Shown here: piece by piece, positions 37,332 through 47,128 of the stretch
Position numbering within the stretch: position 1 is the stretch's first letter
How the letters are laid out: the number at the start of each line of letters is the position of its first letter
From: Afipia sp. Root123D2
GTDB taxonomy: Bacteria; Pseudomonadota; Alphaproteobacteria; Rhizobiales; Xanthobacteraceae
Assembly: GCF_001425835.1 (NCBI RefSeq)
Contig: NZ_LMDP01000004.1
Location: 186,001-250,000 of the forward strand
DNA length: 64,000 nucleotides
Direction: 5' to 3'
Translations under genes and position numbers: made by a program
The notes under the pieces: generated by a model
What the model saw: the letters and a program-made list of their open reading frames with translations, nothing else
Told to the model about the DNA's origin: nothing
Databases searched by the model: none

Positions 37332-38335
37332 TGACTGCCATTACAACTCCCTCGACCACCGCCGCCTTTATCACCAGGCGTCGCCGCGAACTGATCACCG
37401 CCATCGTCGTGTTCGCCGTCATCGCGCTGGTGCCGCTTGCGGTGAGCGATGTCTACATGATGAACATCCTGATCCTGACGCTGTTGTATGCGGCGCTGTC
37501 GCAGAGCTGGAATTTGCTCGGCGGCTATTGCGGGCAGGTGTCGCTCGGCCATGCGTTGTACTTCGGCATCGGCGCTTATGCGACCAGCATCCTCTATGTG
37601 AATTTCGGCATCATCCCATGGGGCGGCATGGTGGTCGGCGGCATCATCGCCGCGCTTGTCGCGCTGGCCCTGGGCTACCCGTGCTTCCGGCTGGCCGGGC
37701 ATTATTTCTCGATTGCCACTCTTGTGATTGCCGAAATCGGTCTGTTGCTGGTTCATAACTGGGACTACGCCGGCGCGGCGCTCGGCATCCAGTGGCCGTT
37801 CGTGCCCGACAACTGGCTGACGATGCAGTTCGCCCGCAGCAAGGATGAGTATTTCTACATCGCGCTCGGCCTGTTCGCGATCACCTGGCTCGTGACCTTC
37901 GGCATCGTGGAGTCGCGGTGGGGCTATTCGTGGCGGGCAGTGAAGGATTCGCCGGAAGCTGCGGAAAGCCTTGGCGTGACCATCTTCAACTCCAAGATGG
38001 GCGCCGCCGCGATCTCCGCGTTCTTCACTGCGGTCGGCGGCAGCTTCTACGCTGCGTTTGTGTCTTACATAGATCCGGAAAGCGTCATGAGTTTCCGCTT
38101 CTCGCTGCTGATGGCGCTGCCTGCGGTGCTCGGCGGGATCGGATCGCTGTGGGGGCCTGCGGTGGGCGCGCTGATCCTCATTCCGCTCGCTGAACTGACC
38201 CGCTCCTATCTCGGCGGCTCAGGATCGGGCATGGACCTCATCATCTACGGCACACTCATCATGATCGTGTCACTGACTCGCCCCGAAGGACTGCTCGGTA
38301 TTTTCAGCAGAAGCCGCACCAAGGGGGCCGCATGA
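37331..38335 (+). CDS. livM: Branched-chain amino acid-type ABC permease LivM
   Basis: A 334-residue LivM-family permease with about ten helices: LSQSWNLLGGYCGQVSLGHALYFGIGAYATS, VKDSPEAAESLGVTIFNSKM (coupling loop) and PAVLGGIGSLWGPAVGALILIPLAE. It begins inside the TGATG overlap with livH and overlaps livG by four bases. The frame is open upstream, but GGAGG before ATG 37331 and the overlap define the start. Confidence 0.92.
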   Translation: MTAITTPSTTAAFITRRRRELITAIVVFAVIALVPLAVSDVYMMNILILTLLYAALSQSWNLLGGYCGQVSLGHALYFGIGAYATSILYVNFGIIPWGGMVVGGIIAALVALALGYPCFRLAGHYFSIATLVIAEIGLLLVHNWDYAGAALGIQWPFVPDNWLTMQFARSKDEYFYIALGLFAITWLVTFGIVESRWGYSWRAVKDSPEAAESLGVTIFNSKMGAAAISAFFTAVGGSFYAAFVSYIDPESVMSFRFSLLMALPAVLGGIGSLWGPAVGALILIPLAELTRSYLGGSGSGMDLIIYGTLIMIVSLTRPEGLLGIFSRSRTKGAA

Positions 38336-39066
38336 CCGCGCAACCGATTATCGTCTGCAAGGATGTTACGCGCCGGTTCGGTGGCCTCGTTGCCAACGAT
38401 TCCGTCAATCTGGAGGTCCGCCGTGGTGAAATCCTCGGCTTGATCGGTCCGAACGGCGCGGGCAAGTCGACGCTGTTCAACCTGATCGCAGGATCATTTC
38501 CGGTGTCGTCGGGGGTGATCGAGTTCAATGGACAGAATATTGCCAGTCTGCCTGCGGCGCGCCGCTGCCAGCTTGGCATTGCCCGCACGTATCAGGTGCC
38601 GCGGTCATTCGACTCGATGTCGGTGGTCGAAAACGTTACGGTCGGTGCTTTCGTTCGCTATCCTCGTATGCTGGACGCGCTCAACAAGGCGCATGAGGTG
38701 CTCGACTATGTCGGCTTGACGGCGAGCGCCGAAGCTTCGGCATCGGAACTCACCCCGCCGCAGAAACGGCGCCTTGAGGTTGCCAGGGCGCTCGCGACCG
38801 AACCGAAGCTGTTGCTGCTCGACGAGGTGCTGACCGGCCTGACGCCGAGCGAAGCGAGGGCGGGCGTCGAACTGATCCGCAAGATCCGCGAAACCGGCAT
38901 CACCGTTGTCATGGTCGAGCATGTGATGGAGGTGGTGATGCCGCTGGTCGATCGCGCCGTCGTGCTGCATCTCGGCAAGGTGCTGGCCGAGGGCAAGCCC
39001 GCCGATGTCGTGCGGAACGACGATGTCATCACCGCATATCTCGGGGAGCGCCACCGTGCTGCTTGA
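38332..39066 (+). CDS. livG: Branched-chain amino acid-type ABC ATPase LivG
   Basis: A 244-residue ATPase: Walker A GPNGAGKST, Walker B LLLLDEVLTGL and H-loop MVEHVM. The signature region reads LTPPQKR rather than LSGGQ, as in some LivG proteins. Walker B has DEV in place of the usual DEP; the catalytic Glu remains. It overlaps livM by ATGA and livF by 11 bases. Confidence 0.91.
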   Translation: MTAQPIIVCKDVTRRFGGLVANDSVNLEVRRGEILGLIGPNGAGKSTLFNLIAGSFPVSSGVIEFNGQNIASLPAARRCQLGIARTYQVPRSFDSMSVVENVTVGAFVRYPRMLDALNKAHEVLDYVGLTASAEASASELTPPQKRRLEVARALATEPKLLLLDEVLTGLTPSEARAGVELIRKIRETGITVVMVEHVMEVVMPLVDRAVVLHLGKVLAEGKPADVVRNDDVITAYLGERHRAA

Positions 39067-39763
39067 GGTCTCCAACATCACCACAGCCTATCGCGGACTG
39101 GTCGCCATCTCGGACGTGTCGATCGGTGTCGGCGAGAATGAGATCGTGACCGTCGCAGGCGCCAACGGCGCCGGAAAATCGACGCTGCTGAAATCGATCG
39201 CAGGCATGGAACGTGCGCGCTCCGGCGAGGTCCGTTTCGGCGGCGAACGCATCGATAACATTCCGGCTCATCTCATCACCGCCCGTGGTCTGGCCTATGT
39301 GCCGGAGAACAAGCGGCTGTTCCCGCGCCTCAGCGTCGCGGACAATCTTCGGCTCGGTTCATACCTGCATCGCAAATCGCCGGATCGCGATGCGCCGCTG
39401 GAGATCGTGTTCAAGCTGTTTCCGCGTTTGCAGGAGCGATTGACGCAACGCGCGGCGACGCTATCCGGCGGCGAGCAGCAGATGCTGGCGATTGCCCGCG
39501 CGCTGATGACGCGGCCGAAGCTCTTGATGCTTGATGAACCCTCACAGGGCATCATGCCGAAACTGGTCGACGAAATCTTCGCGGCGGTGAAGAAGATTCG
39601 CGAAACCGGCGTGACGGTCCTGATCGTCGAGCAGCGGCTGTCGGAGTGTTTGGAGATTTCAGATCGCGCTTACGTCCTGCAAACCGGCCGTGTCGTGATG
39701 AGCGGCAGCGCAGCTGACGTACGCGCCAACCCGGAGGTGAGGCGGGCTTATCTCGGTATGTAG
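39056..39763 (+). CDS. livF: Branched-chain amino acid-type ABC ATPase LivF
   Basis: A 235-residue ATPase: Walker A GANGAGKST, signature LSGGEQQ, Walker B LLMLDEP and H-loop IVEQRL. The likely start is GTG 39056 with GGGGAG upstream, giving VLLEVSNITTAYRG; it overlaps the livG end by 11 bases. Longer in-frame starts would lie deep inside livG. It completes the importer and is followed by the 5-oxoprolinase-type gene after 115 bp. Confidence 0.9.
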   Translation: MLLEVSNITTAYRGLVAISDVSIGVGENEIVTVAGANGAGKSTLLKSIAGMERARSGEVRFGGERIDNIPAHLITARGLAYVPENKRLFPRLSVADNLRLGSYLHRKSPDRDAPLEIVFKLFPRLQERLTQRAATLSGGEQQMLAIARALMTRPKLLMLDEPSQGIMPKLVDEIFAAVKKIRETGVTVLIVEQRLSECLEISDRAYVLQTGRVVMSGSAADVRANPEVRRAYLGM

Positions 39764-39878
39764 GGATTCGGCCTGCCGCTGAGACGGCACAACAACATTC
39801 AGGAATGCCCAACGCCGTGCAGTGTGCTGTACGCGACCGGTGTTCTGTTGTTCATTCGGGACGATGGAGAAAGACGAG

Positions 39879-42800
39879 ATGTCGCGGTGGAATTTCTGGG
39901 TGGATCGGGGTGGCACGTTCACCGATATCATCGGGCGCGATCCGCAGGGCGGCCTTCATGCGCGCAAGTTGCTGTCGGAAAACCCCGGCGCTTATCGCGA
40001 CGCTGCCGTCGCCGGCATCCGCGCACATCTCGGATTAGCGCCAGCCGATCCCATCCCCGCCAATGTGATCGACGAGGTGCGGATGGGGACGACAGTCGCC
40101 ACCAACGCGCTTCTGGAGCGCAAGGGCGACCGTACCTTGTTCGTGACCACGCGCGGGTTCCGCGATGTACTCGAACTCGGTTATCAGGATCGCCGCAAGA
40201 TCTTCGCCCGCAATATCATCAAGCCGGACCAGCTCTACGAGCGTGTGTTGGAAGCCGATGAGCGCGTTCGTGCCGATGGCACAATCGAGCAGGCGCTCGA
40301 CCCGGCAACGATCGAAGCACCGATGCGCGCGGCCTTCGCCGACGGCATCCGCGCTGTCGCGATCGCGCTGGTCCATGGCTATCGCTATCCGGAGCATGAA
40401 AAGGTGCTCGCCACGCTGGCGACAAAAATCGGCTTCACGCAGGTCTCCGCAAGCCATGATGTCTCACCGCTGATCAAGATCGTCGGCCGTGGCGATACCA
40501 CGGTGGTGGATGCCTATCTGTCGCCGATCCTGCGGCGTTACGTGGCGCAGGTGTCGGATGAACTCGACATCGAGCGAACCGGCATCCGCCTGATGTTCAT
40601 GATGTCGTCCGGTGGATTGACCGCGGCGCAGATGTTCCAGGGCCGCGATGCGATTTTGTCAGGACCGGCCGGCGGCGTGGTCGGGCTGGCGCGCACCGGG
40701 CATGCGGCTCATTTCTCCAAGGTCATCGGTTTCGACATGGGCGGCACGTCGACTGATGTCGCGCATTTCAACGGCGAGTACGAGCGCGCTTTCGAGACCG
40801 AGGTCGCGGGGGTGCGGATTCGTGCGCCGATGATGCTGATCCACACCGTCGCGGCCGGCGGCGGATCGCTGCTCCAGTTCGACGGTTCGCGGTTTCGCGT
40901 CGGGCCCGAATCCGCCGGCGCCAATCCCGGCCCGGCCTGCTACCGGCGCGGGGGGCCGCTGGCGGTGACCGATGCCAACGTCATGATCGGCAAGCTGATC
41001 CCGGATTTCTTTCCGCCGATCTTCGGGCTGAAACAGGATCAGCCGCTCGATGCGGAGATCGTGCGCGACAAGTTCGCGGAACTGGCGCGCACGATCGGCG
41101 ACGGGCGGACGCCTGAGGAAGTCGCGGACGGCTTCATCAAGATCGCGGTCGCCAATATGGCGGAAGCAATCAAGAAGATTTCGGTACAGCGCGGTTATGA
41201 TGTCACCGCCTATGCGCTGAATTGCTTCGGCGGCGCGGGCGGGCAGCACGCCTGCCTCGTCGCCGATGCGCTCGGGATGAAGAAAGTGCTGCTGCATCCG
41301 ATGTCCGGATTGCTGTCGGCCTATGGAATGGGCCTCGCCGACATTCGCGCCACGCGCGTGCAGGCGCTTGATCTTCCGCTGGATGAGGCACTCGCGCCAC
41401 TAAAGGATATCGGCACGCGCTTGGGGCAGACCTGCGCGTCGGAACTGACGCTTCAGGGCGTTCGCGCCGATGCCATCGCCGTCAAGGTAGCTGCGCATAT
41501 CCGTTACGCCGGTACCGATACGGCGCTGGAAATTCTGGCGCTCGACTATCGGATCAGCGGCGGCGAGGTGAGCGACCATCGTGCCGGATTGCGCGATGCG
41601 TTTCTCAAGGCTCACAAGGCGCGGTTCGGCTTCGTTGATCCGACGAAACCGCTGGTAATCGAGGCGGTCTCCGTCGAAGCGATCGGCGGCGCTGCGCAGT
41701 TCGAGGAATACGAGACATCTGAAATAGCGACCGGTTCACCGGCCGCCGCGCGCTGGACACGAATGTTCAGTCAGGGATGCTGGCACGACGCCCGCGTTTA
41801 TCTCCGCGAAGCGCTGCGGCCCGGCCACAAGGTGCCAGGACCGGCGATCATCATCGAACCCAACCAAACCGTGGTGATCGAGGACGGCTGGGAAGCTCAT
41901 CTCACGGTGCGCGATCATCTGGTGCTGTCGCGGGCAGTAGCAATGCGGGCGCAAGCGGCCGTCGGCACCAGCGCCGATCCGGTGATGCTGGAAATCTTCA
42001 ACAACCTGTTCATGTCGATCGCCGAGCAGATGGGCGTCACGCTGCAGAACACGGCGTACTCGGTGAACATCAAGGAGCGGCTGGATTTCTCCTGCGCGAT
42101 TTTCGATTCGGCCGGCGCGCTGGTGGCGAATGCGCCGCACATGCCGGTGCATCTCGGCTCGATGGACAAGTCGGTCGAGACCGTGATCGCGCAAAACGCG
42201 CAGATCAATCCGGGCGATGTGTTTGCGATCAACGCGCCGTACAACGGCGGCACTCATCTTCCGGACATTACGGTCTGCACGCCGGTTTTCGATGAAGCCA
42301 ACGCCAGCATCCTGTTCTGGATCGCCAGTCGCGGTCATCACGCCGATATCGGCGGCATTGCGCCGGGATCGATGACGCCGACTGCGACGACGATCGAGGA
42401 GGAGGGCGTCTATATCGACAATTTCAAGCTGATCGATCGCGGCCGGTTCTGCGAGCAGGAGTTGCATGATCTTCTGACCAAGGCGAAATACCCGGTCCGC
42501 AACGCCGTGCAGAACATCAACGACCTCAAAGCGCAGGTCGCCGCTAACGAGAAGGGCGTCGCCGAGCTGCGCAAGATGATCGCTTACCACGGCATTGACG
42601 TCGTGACCGCCTATATGGGCCACGTGCAGGATAACGCCGAGGAGAGCGTGCGGCGGGTGCTCGATCAGCTCGCGGACGGGGAGTTTACTTACGAGATCGA
42701 TCAGGGCTCGGTCATCAAGGTGAAGATCACGGTCGACAAGGCGAAGCGCGAAGCGACGGTGGATTTCACCGGCACCAGCCCTCAGCGGCCGGACAATTTC

Positions 42801-43511
42801 AACGCACCGGCGCCGGTGACGCGTGCCGCCGTGCTCTATGTCTTTCGCGTCATGGTCGATGACGACATCCCGATGAATGCGGGATGTCTGCGGCCGATCA
42901 ACCTGATCGTGCCGGAAGGCTCGATGCTGGCGCCACGCTATCCGGCGGCAGTGGTCGCGGGCAATGTCGAGGTCAGCCAGGAGGTGACCAACTGCATGTT
43001 CGGGGCGCTCGGGACGCTCGGCAGCGCGCAGGGCACCATGAACAACCTGACCTTCGGCAATGATCGCTACCAGTACTATGAGACGATCTGCTCCGGCGCG
43101 CCCGCCGGTCCCGGTTTCGACGGCGCGTCGGGCGTTCACACCCACATGACCAATTCGCGCCTGACTGATCCGGAAATCCTGGAAACCCGGTTTCCGGTCG
43201 TGCTCGAGGAGTTCACCATCTGCCGCGGCTCGGGCGGCAAGGGCCGCCACAACGCCGGCGACGGCACGCGACGGACCATCCGTTTTCTCACCACAATGGA
43301 GTGCGCAATTCTGTCCGGCCACCGCCGCGTCCGGCCGTTCGGCCTGTCCGGCGGAGAACCGGGCGAGGCCGGTCAAAACCTCGTGCGCCGGGGCGGCAAG
43401 GTCGAGCAGCTCGCAGGCTGTGCCAGCACGGTACTCGATCCCGGCGATGCGGTGACGATCGTGACGCCGACCGGCGGCGGATTCGGCCCGGTGAAGGAAC
43501 GCCGCGGCTGA
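39879..43511 (+). CDS. Fused hydantoinase A/B protein, 5-oxoprolinase (ATP-hydrolysing) type
   Basis: A single 1210-residue polypeptide joining an actin-fold HyuA half and a HyuB half (joined near residue 700). The start [18 protein letters not shown], then [60 protein letters not shown] and, in the second half, [14 protein letters not shown] and [15 protein letters not shown] closely follow eukaryote-type 5-oxoprolinase (OXP1). That enzyme opens 5-oxoproline to glutamate with ATP. Related fused proteins act on hydantoins or ketones, so the substrate is inferred. The upstream DUF1445 gene and the downstream glutamate dehydrogenase fit 5-oxoproline well. ATG 39879 gives the family start; ATG 39864 is possible. 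Confidence 0.88.
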   Translation: MSRWNFWVDRGGTFTDIIGRDPQGGLHARKLLSENPGAYRDAAVAGIRAHLGLAPADPIPANVIDEVRMGTTVATNALLERKGDRTLFVTTRGFRDVLELGYQDRRKIFARNIIKPDQLYERVLEADERVRADGTIEQALDPATIEAPMRAAFADGIRAVAIALVHGYRYPEHEKVLATLATKIGFTQVSASHDVSPLIKIVGRGDTTVVDAYLSPILRRYVAQVSDELDIERTGIRLMFMMSSGGLTAAQMFQGRDAILSGPAGGVVGLARTGHAAHFSKVIGFDMGGTSTDVAHFNGEYERAFETEVAGVRIRAPMMLIHTVAAGGGSLLQFDGSRFRVGPESAGANPGPACYRRGGPLAVTDANVMIGKLIPDFFPPIFGLKQDQPLDAEIVRDKFAELARTIGDGRTPEEVADGFIKIAVANMAEAIKKISVQRGYDVTAYALNCFGGAGGQHACLVADALGMKKVLLHPMSGLLSAYGMGLADIRATRVQALDLPLDEALAPLKDIGTRLGQTCASELTLQGVRADAIAVKVAAHIRYAGTDTALEILALDYRISGGEVSDHRAGLRDAFLKAHKARFGFVDPTKPLVIEAVSVEAIGGAAQFEEYETSEIATGSPAAARWTRMFSQGCWHDARVYLREALRPGHKVPGPAIIIEPNQTVVIEDGWEAHLTVRDHLVLSRAVAMRAQAAVGTSADPVMLEIFNNLFMSIAEQMGVTLQNTAYSVNIKERLDFSCAIFDSAGALVANAPHMPVHLGSMDKSVETVIAQNAQINPGDVFAINAPYNGGTHLPDITVCTPVFDEANASILFWIASRGHHADIGGIAPGSMTPTATTIEEEGVYIDNFKLIDRGRFCEQELHDLLTKAKYPVRNAVQNINDLKAQVAANEKGVAELRKMIAYHGIDVVTAYMGHVQDNAEESVRRVLDQLADGEFTYEIDQGSVIKVKITVDKAKREATVDFTGTSPQRPDNFNAPAPVTRAAVLYVFRVMVDDDIPMNAGCLRPINLIVPEGSMLAPRYPAAVVAGNVEVSQEVTNCMFGALGTLGSAQGTMNNLTFGNDRYQYYETICSGAPAGPGFDGASGVHTHMTNSRLTDPEILETRFPVVLEEFTICRGSGGKGRHNAGDGTRRTIRFLTTMECAILSGHRRVRPFGLSGGEPGEAGQNLVRRGGKVEQLAGCASTVLDPGDAVTIVTPTGGGFGPVKERRG

Positions 43512-43544
43512 CGGCGGATTGATGTGCGTACAACGAGGGAAACT

Positions 43545-44804
43545 ATGACAGTCTATAGCGGCCCGGTTTTCGAGATGGCGGTGAACCAGTTCGGGGTGAT
43601 CGCCGATCATCTGTCGATCCCGCACGATGAACGCGCGCGTCTTCTGATGCCGAAGCGATCGGTCACCGTCTCGTGCCCGATCCATCGCGACGACGGCACC
43701 ATCGCGGTGTTCGAGGGATATCGCGTTCAGCATCACCTGACACTCGGGCCGACAAAGGGCGGCACGCGCTTTGCGACCAGCGTCGATCTCGGGGAGGTGG
43801 CGGCGCTGGCGATCTGGATGAGCTGGAAGTGCGCGCTGGTCGGCTTGCCCTATGGCGGCGCGAAGGGCGGTGTCCATGTCGATCCCACCAGCCTGTCGCG
43901 CACAGAGCTGGAAGGGCTGTCGCGCCGCTACATGCAGGAGATGATTCCGTTCGTCGGCCCGCATACCGACGTGATGGCGCCGGACATGGGCACCAACGAG
44001 CAGGTGATGGCGTGGTTCATGGACACTTATTCCATGTATCAGGGCAAGACCGTTACCGAGATCGTTACCGGCAAGCCGGTCGCATCCGGCGGCACGCTCG
44101 GGCGGCGCGAAGCGACGGGCAGGGGCGTGGCTTATCTGGCGCGGCGCGTGCTCGGCCTGAAGTCGATCAATTTCAACGATGCCACTGCGGTCATTCAGGG
44201 GTTTGGCAATGTCGGCTCCTACACCGCGATCGAACTGGCGAGCTTCGGCGTGAAGATCATCGCGGTCAGCGACCACACCGGTGCGCTGTACGATGCCAAG
44301 GGACTGGATGTCGCGGCGCTGGTCGCGCATGTCGGAAAGCATGGCAGCCTCGCCGGTTACTCCAACGAGCTCCAATACGATCCGGTCGGGATGCTGACAC
44401 TGCCGTGCGATGTGCTGGTGCCGGCGGCCACCGAGCGTGTGATCGATGCGAAAGTCGCGGCGCAGCTCCAATGCCGTATTCTGGCGGAAGGCGCCAACGG
44501 GCCGACCACGCCGGATGCCGATCTGGTGCTCGAACAACGTCAGGACGCGATTTTCGTGATCCCCGATATCCTATGCAATTCAGGCGGCGTGGTGGTCAGC
44601 TATTTCGAGTGGGTGCAGGACCTGCAGCAGTTGTTCTGGGAAGAGGAAGAAGTGATGCACCGCGAGTATAAGATCCTCGATCGCGCCTTCGACCAGATGG
44701 TGGCGCGGGCGAAACGCGACAAGGTCTCGCATCGCACGGCCGCGATGGCGATCGGCGTGGAGAAGGTCCGCGCCGCCAAAACGACGCGGGGACTGTTTCC
44801 ATAA
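43545..44804 (+). CDS. Glu/Leu/Phe/Val dehydrogenase, glutamate dehydrogenase type
   Basis: A 419-residue amino-acid dehydrogenase of the hexameric glutamate dehydrogenase family. The substrate pocket and catalytic Lys lie in LPYGGAKGGV. GPTKGGTRF and the dinucleotide fold AVIQGFGNVGSYTA follow, with PAATERVI and AEGANGPTTPDAD later. It oxidatively deaminates L-glutamate to 2-oxoglutarate, usually with NAD in this subgroup. CGAGGG precedes the ATG. It lies 33 bp after the 5-oxoprolinase-type gene and ends the LysR-flanked run, giving the logical last step from 5-oxoproline into the TCA cycle. Confidence 0.93.
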   Translation: MTVYSGPVFEMAVNQFGVIADHLSIPHDERARLLMPKRSVTVSCPIHRDDGTIAVFEGYRVQHHLTLGPTKGGTRFATSVDLGEVAALAIWMSWKCALVGLPYGGAKGGVHVDPTSLSRTELEGLSRRYMQEMIPFVGPHTDVMAPDMGTNEQVMAWFMDTYSMYQGKTVTEIVTGKPVASGGTLGRREATGRGVAYLARRVLGLKSINFNDATAVIQGFGNVGSYTAIELASFGVKIIAVSDHTGALYDAKGLDVAALVAHVGKHGSLAGYSNELQYDPVGMLTLPCDVLVPAATERVIDAKVAAQLQCRILAEGANGPTTPDADLVLEQRQDAIFVIPDILCNSGGVVVSYFEWVQDLQQLFWEEEEVMHREYKILDRAFDQMVARAKRDKVSHRTAAMAIGVEKVRAAKTTRGLFP

Positions 44805-44814
44805 GGTCGAAACG

Positions 44815-44846
44815 AAAAACGAGGCGAACCGGTCCGGTCCGCCTCG
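44815..44846 (-). terminator. Intrinsic terminator for the minus-strand livK gene
   Basis: CGAGGCG (44820-44826) pairs with CGCCTCG (44840-44846), with further ACCGG/CCGGT pairing inside. Read on the minus strand the stem is followed by TTTTT (44819-44815). It lies 24 bp past the stop of the minus-strand binding-protein gene and also faces the end of the glutamate dehydrogenase gene. Confidence 0.8.
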
Positions 44847-44869
44847 CCAAAAGTCACGTCATGCTGGCG

Positions 44870-46105
44870 TCAGTGACGATGATCGCCGCCGGTTTCGCCG
44901 TCGATGACGTCACCGAACAGCTCCCACCGTTCGCCCTTGAAGCGCATCAGGCGCAACTGCTCGATTGGGGAGAAGTCGGTAGCGCTGGTCTTGATCAGCA
45001 CGCCGGGGAGGAGGCCGCCTTGTTGCAGGCCCTTGATCGACGCCGCCTGCTTCATGACGTTGGCGCGGGTCAGGTCGTCGCCGCATTGCTTGAGTACCGC
45101 TGCCATGGTCTGCGCCATGTTGTAGCCGGTGACCGCCGAGCTGTCGGCAACGTTGACCTCAGGCACATACTTGGCGAGAAACGCCTTGTAGTCCTTCATG
45201 CCCGGATCGTCATTCCACTGCGGGTCTGAGGTATCCTTGGCGTAGGCGGCCGAAATGACGCCCTGCGCGTTCTCGAACCCGGCCGGCTTCATCACCGTCG
45301 CAGTCGAGGCACTGACGTTGGTCATGATGATGGTCGGCTTCCAGTTGAGTTCGCCGACTTTCTTGATGGTCTGCGCGCCAAACTTCGGCGTGGTGAAGAC
45401 CAAGAGAACGTCGGGGTTGAGCGACTTCAGCTTGACGATGTGGGAATCCACCGTCGGCTCGGACAGCTCGTAGCTTTCCTCGGCGATGATCATGGATTTC
45501 TTGGTGCCGAGGCCGTCCTGAAGCCCCTTGACGTAGTCCTTGCCGAAATCGTCGTTCTGATAGAACACCGCAATCTTGGCGTCGGGCTTTTCTTTCAGGA
45601 TGTACTTCGCATAGATGCGCGCCTCACTCTGGTAGCTCGGCAGCCAGCCCATGGTCCACGGGAAGTGCTTGGGGTCATTCCACTTGGTGGCGCCGGTGGC
45701 GAGGAAAAGTTGCGGCACCTTCTTGGCGTTCATGTATTTCTGGATTGCAGTATTCGACGGCGTGCCGAGTGCGCCGAACAGAAGCAGGACTTCGTCGCCT
45801 TCGACCAGCTTGCGGGTCTGCTCGACCGCCTTCGGCGGGCTGTAGGCGTCATCATAGGAAATGAAATTGATCTTCCGGCCGTTGATCCCGCCTTCGTCGT
45901 TGATCTTCTTGAAGTAGCCGGCCATCGCCTTGCCAACCGACCCGTAGGCTGACGCCGGGCCGCTGTAAGGAATGATGTTGCCGATCTTGATTTCGGTGTC
46001 GGTCGCGCCGGTATCGTATTTCTTTTGCGCCCAGGCGCCGCTGGTGGCGGCAAGTACGAGGCCTCCGGCGGCGACAGCCGCAACGATCGATTTCACAAAA
46101 CGCAT
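44870..46105 (-). CDS. Orphan branched-chain amino acid-type periplasmic binding protein
   Basis: A 411-residue type I binding protein with signal peptide MRFVKSIVAAVAAGGLVLAATSGAWAQ. Typical segments are IKIGNIIPYSGPASAYGSVGKAMAGYFKKINDEGGINGRKI, GTPSNTAIQKYMNAKKVPQLF and YQNDDFGKDYVKGLQDGLG. It has no adjacent permease or ATPase genes of its own orientation. It may serve one of the two complete Liv-type importers in the window or one elsewhere. The start is ATG 46105 with GGAG upstream. The preceding SDR frame overlaps its first 254 bases. Confidence 0.9.
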   Translation of the reverse strand: MRFVKSIVAAVAAGGLVLAATSGAWAQKKYDTGATDTEIKIGNIIPYSGPASAYGSVGKAMAGYFKKINDEGGINGRKINFISYDDAYSPPKAVEQTRKLVEGDEVLLLFGALGTPSNTAIQKYMNAKKVPQLFLATGATKWNDPKHFPWTMGWLPSYQSEARIYAKYILKEKPDAKIAVFYQNDDFGKDYVKGLQDGLGTKKSMIIAEESYELSEPTVDSHIVKLKSLNPDVLLVFTTPKFGAQTIKKVGELNWKPTIIMTNVSASTATVMKPAGFENAQGVISAAYAKDTSDPQWNDDPGMKDYKAFLAKYVPEVNVADSSAVTGYNMAQTMAAVLKQCGDDLTRANVMKQAASIKGLQQGGLLPGVLIKTSATDFSPIEQLRLMRFKGERWELFGDVIDGETGGDHRH

Positions 46106-47033
46106 CAAGTCTGCTCCTTTTGGTTTTCCCTGTTGCCGTTTCTTGTTCAGGCGAAGGTGAGGTTGCACGCTTCGCCTTGTCCTTTTCGTTCTGCGCCTTG
46201 ATGGCGTCGCGCGCGGCATTCCAGTCCGCATCGCTCCAGTCGCGCAGATTGTAGAAGTTGCCGCCCGACGCCAGCGCCTGCGCGCCGTCCATGGCGATGG
46301 TCTCGCCGTTGATCCAGTCGCAACCGCCGGAGATCAGAAACACTGCGAGGTTCTGCAGTTCCTCCATGGTGCCGACCCGGCCCATCGGATTGGTGGCGAT
46401 GGTCTTGGCGCCAGCCTCGTCGCCGGGCTTGATCCGCTTGCTCATGCCTTCGGTGGGAATTTCGCCAGGCGCGATGGCGTTGAGGCGAATGCCGTAGCGG
46501 CCCCATTCGGTCGCAAGCGACATGGTCATGGCATGGATGGCCGCCTTGCTCATCGCGGAGGGTACGACATAGGGACTGCCGTTGCGCACCCACGTCACGA
46601 CGATCGACACCACGTTGCCGCGATGCTTGCCTGCGACCCAGCGCTTGCCGACGGCCTGGGTGACGTAGAACGTGCCGTGCATCACGATATTGGCGACCGC
46701 GTCGAAGCCGCGCGGCGACAGATCCTCGGTGCGGGAGATGAAATTGCCGGCGGCGTTGTTGACGAGGTCGGTCAGCGGCCCGTCGGCGAAGATTGCTTCG
46801 ATCATGGCGTCGACGGCCGCGGCATCACGAATATCGACGCCGTGGCTTGTCACCTTGCCGCCGTGGGCCTTCATCAGTTCGGCGGCCGTGTCGTCGCAGA
46901 CGCTCTTGCGGCGGCCGCAGATGTGGACTTCGGCGCCGAGTTGAAGAAAACGGGCGGCCATGGATTTGCCGAGGCCGGTGCCGCCGCCGGTGACGAGAAT
47001 GCGCCTGCCGGCGAGAAGACGGTCCGTGTACAT
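45852..47033 (-). CDS. SDR oxidoreductase, 2,4-dienoyl-CoA reductase-like; open frame runs into livK
   Basis: The first 280 or so residues are a clear short-chain dehydrogenase: TGGGTGLG cofactor site, NNAAG, Ser143 in VVSIVV, and SAMSKAAIHAMTMSLATEWGRYGIRLNAIAPGEI. The canonical YxxxK Tyr is Ser159 (Lys163 is kept), as in 2,4-dienoyl-CoA reductases of the DECR type, and the surrounding wording matches that group. CGGGAGGAACAGCG precedes ATG 47033. The frame lacks a stop after the normal end (about KAQNEKDKAKRA) and continues some 100 residues, rich in Arg and Gln, through the start of the binding-protein gene. A TGA in the next frame at 46147-46149 suggests a lost stop or frameshift. The divergent crotonase suggests unsaturated fatty-acid oxidation. 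Confidence 0.8.
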   Translation of the reverse strand: MYTDRLLAGRRILVTGGGTGLGKSMAARFLQLGAEVHICGRRKSVCDDTAAELMKAHGGKVTSHGVDIRDAAAVDAMIEAIFADGPLTDLVNNAAGNFISRTEDLSPRGFDAVANIVMHGTFYVTQAVGKRWVAGKHRGNVVSIVVTWVRNGSPYVVPSAMSKAAIHAMTMSLATEWGRYGIRLNAIAPGEIPTEGMSKRIKPGDEAGAKTIATNPMGRVGTMEELQNLAVFLISGGCDWINGETIAMDGAQALASGGNFYNLRDWSDADWNAARDAIKAQNEKDKAKRATSPSPEQETATGKTKRSRLDAFCEIDRCGCRRRRPRTCRHQRRLGAKEIRYRRDRHRNQDRQHHSLQRPGVSLRVGWQGDGRLLQEDQRRRRDQRPEDQFHFL

Positions 47034-47059
47034 CGCTGTTCCTCCCGGAAATTAGTTAG

Positions 47060-47071
47060 TTGATTAATCAA
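47060..47071. promoter_or_regulatory. 12-bp palindrome in the SDR/crotonase divergent gap
   Basis: TTGATTAATCAA (47060-47071) is a perfect palindrome preceded by TTAGTTAG. It lies 27 bp from the SDR start and 58 bp from the crotonase start, in an A/T-rich island. It could be the operator of a TetR- or MarR-type regulator controlling both genes. Confidence 0.5.
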
Positions 47072-47128
47072 ATCAGGACGCTTTATCTCTGTAAAGGCAC
47101 AAACGGCCACGCGCGGAGGATGCGGCAC

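Noticed and set aside
41736-44537. A 933-codon open frame on the minus strand opposite the 5-oxoprolinase and glutamate dehydrogenase genes
   Set aside because: It spans two clear genes in full antisense, its product is His/Arg/Gln-rich with no recognisable domain, and long antisense frames are common in GC-rich DNA.
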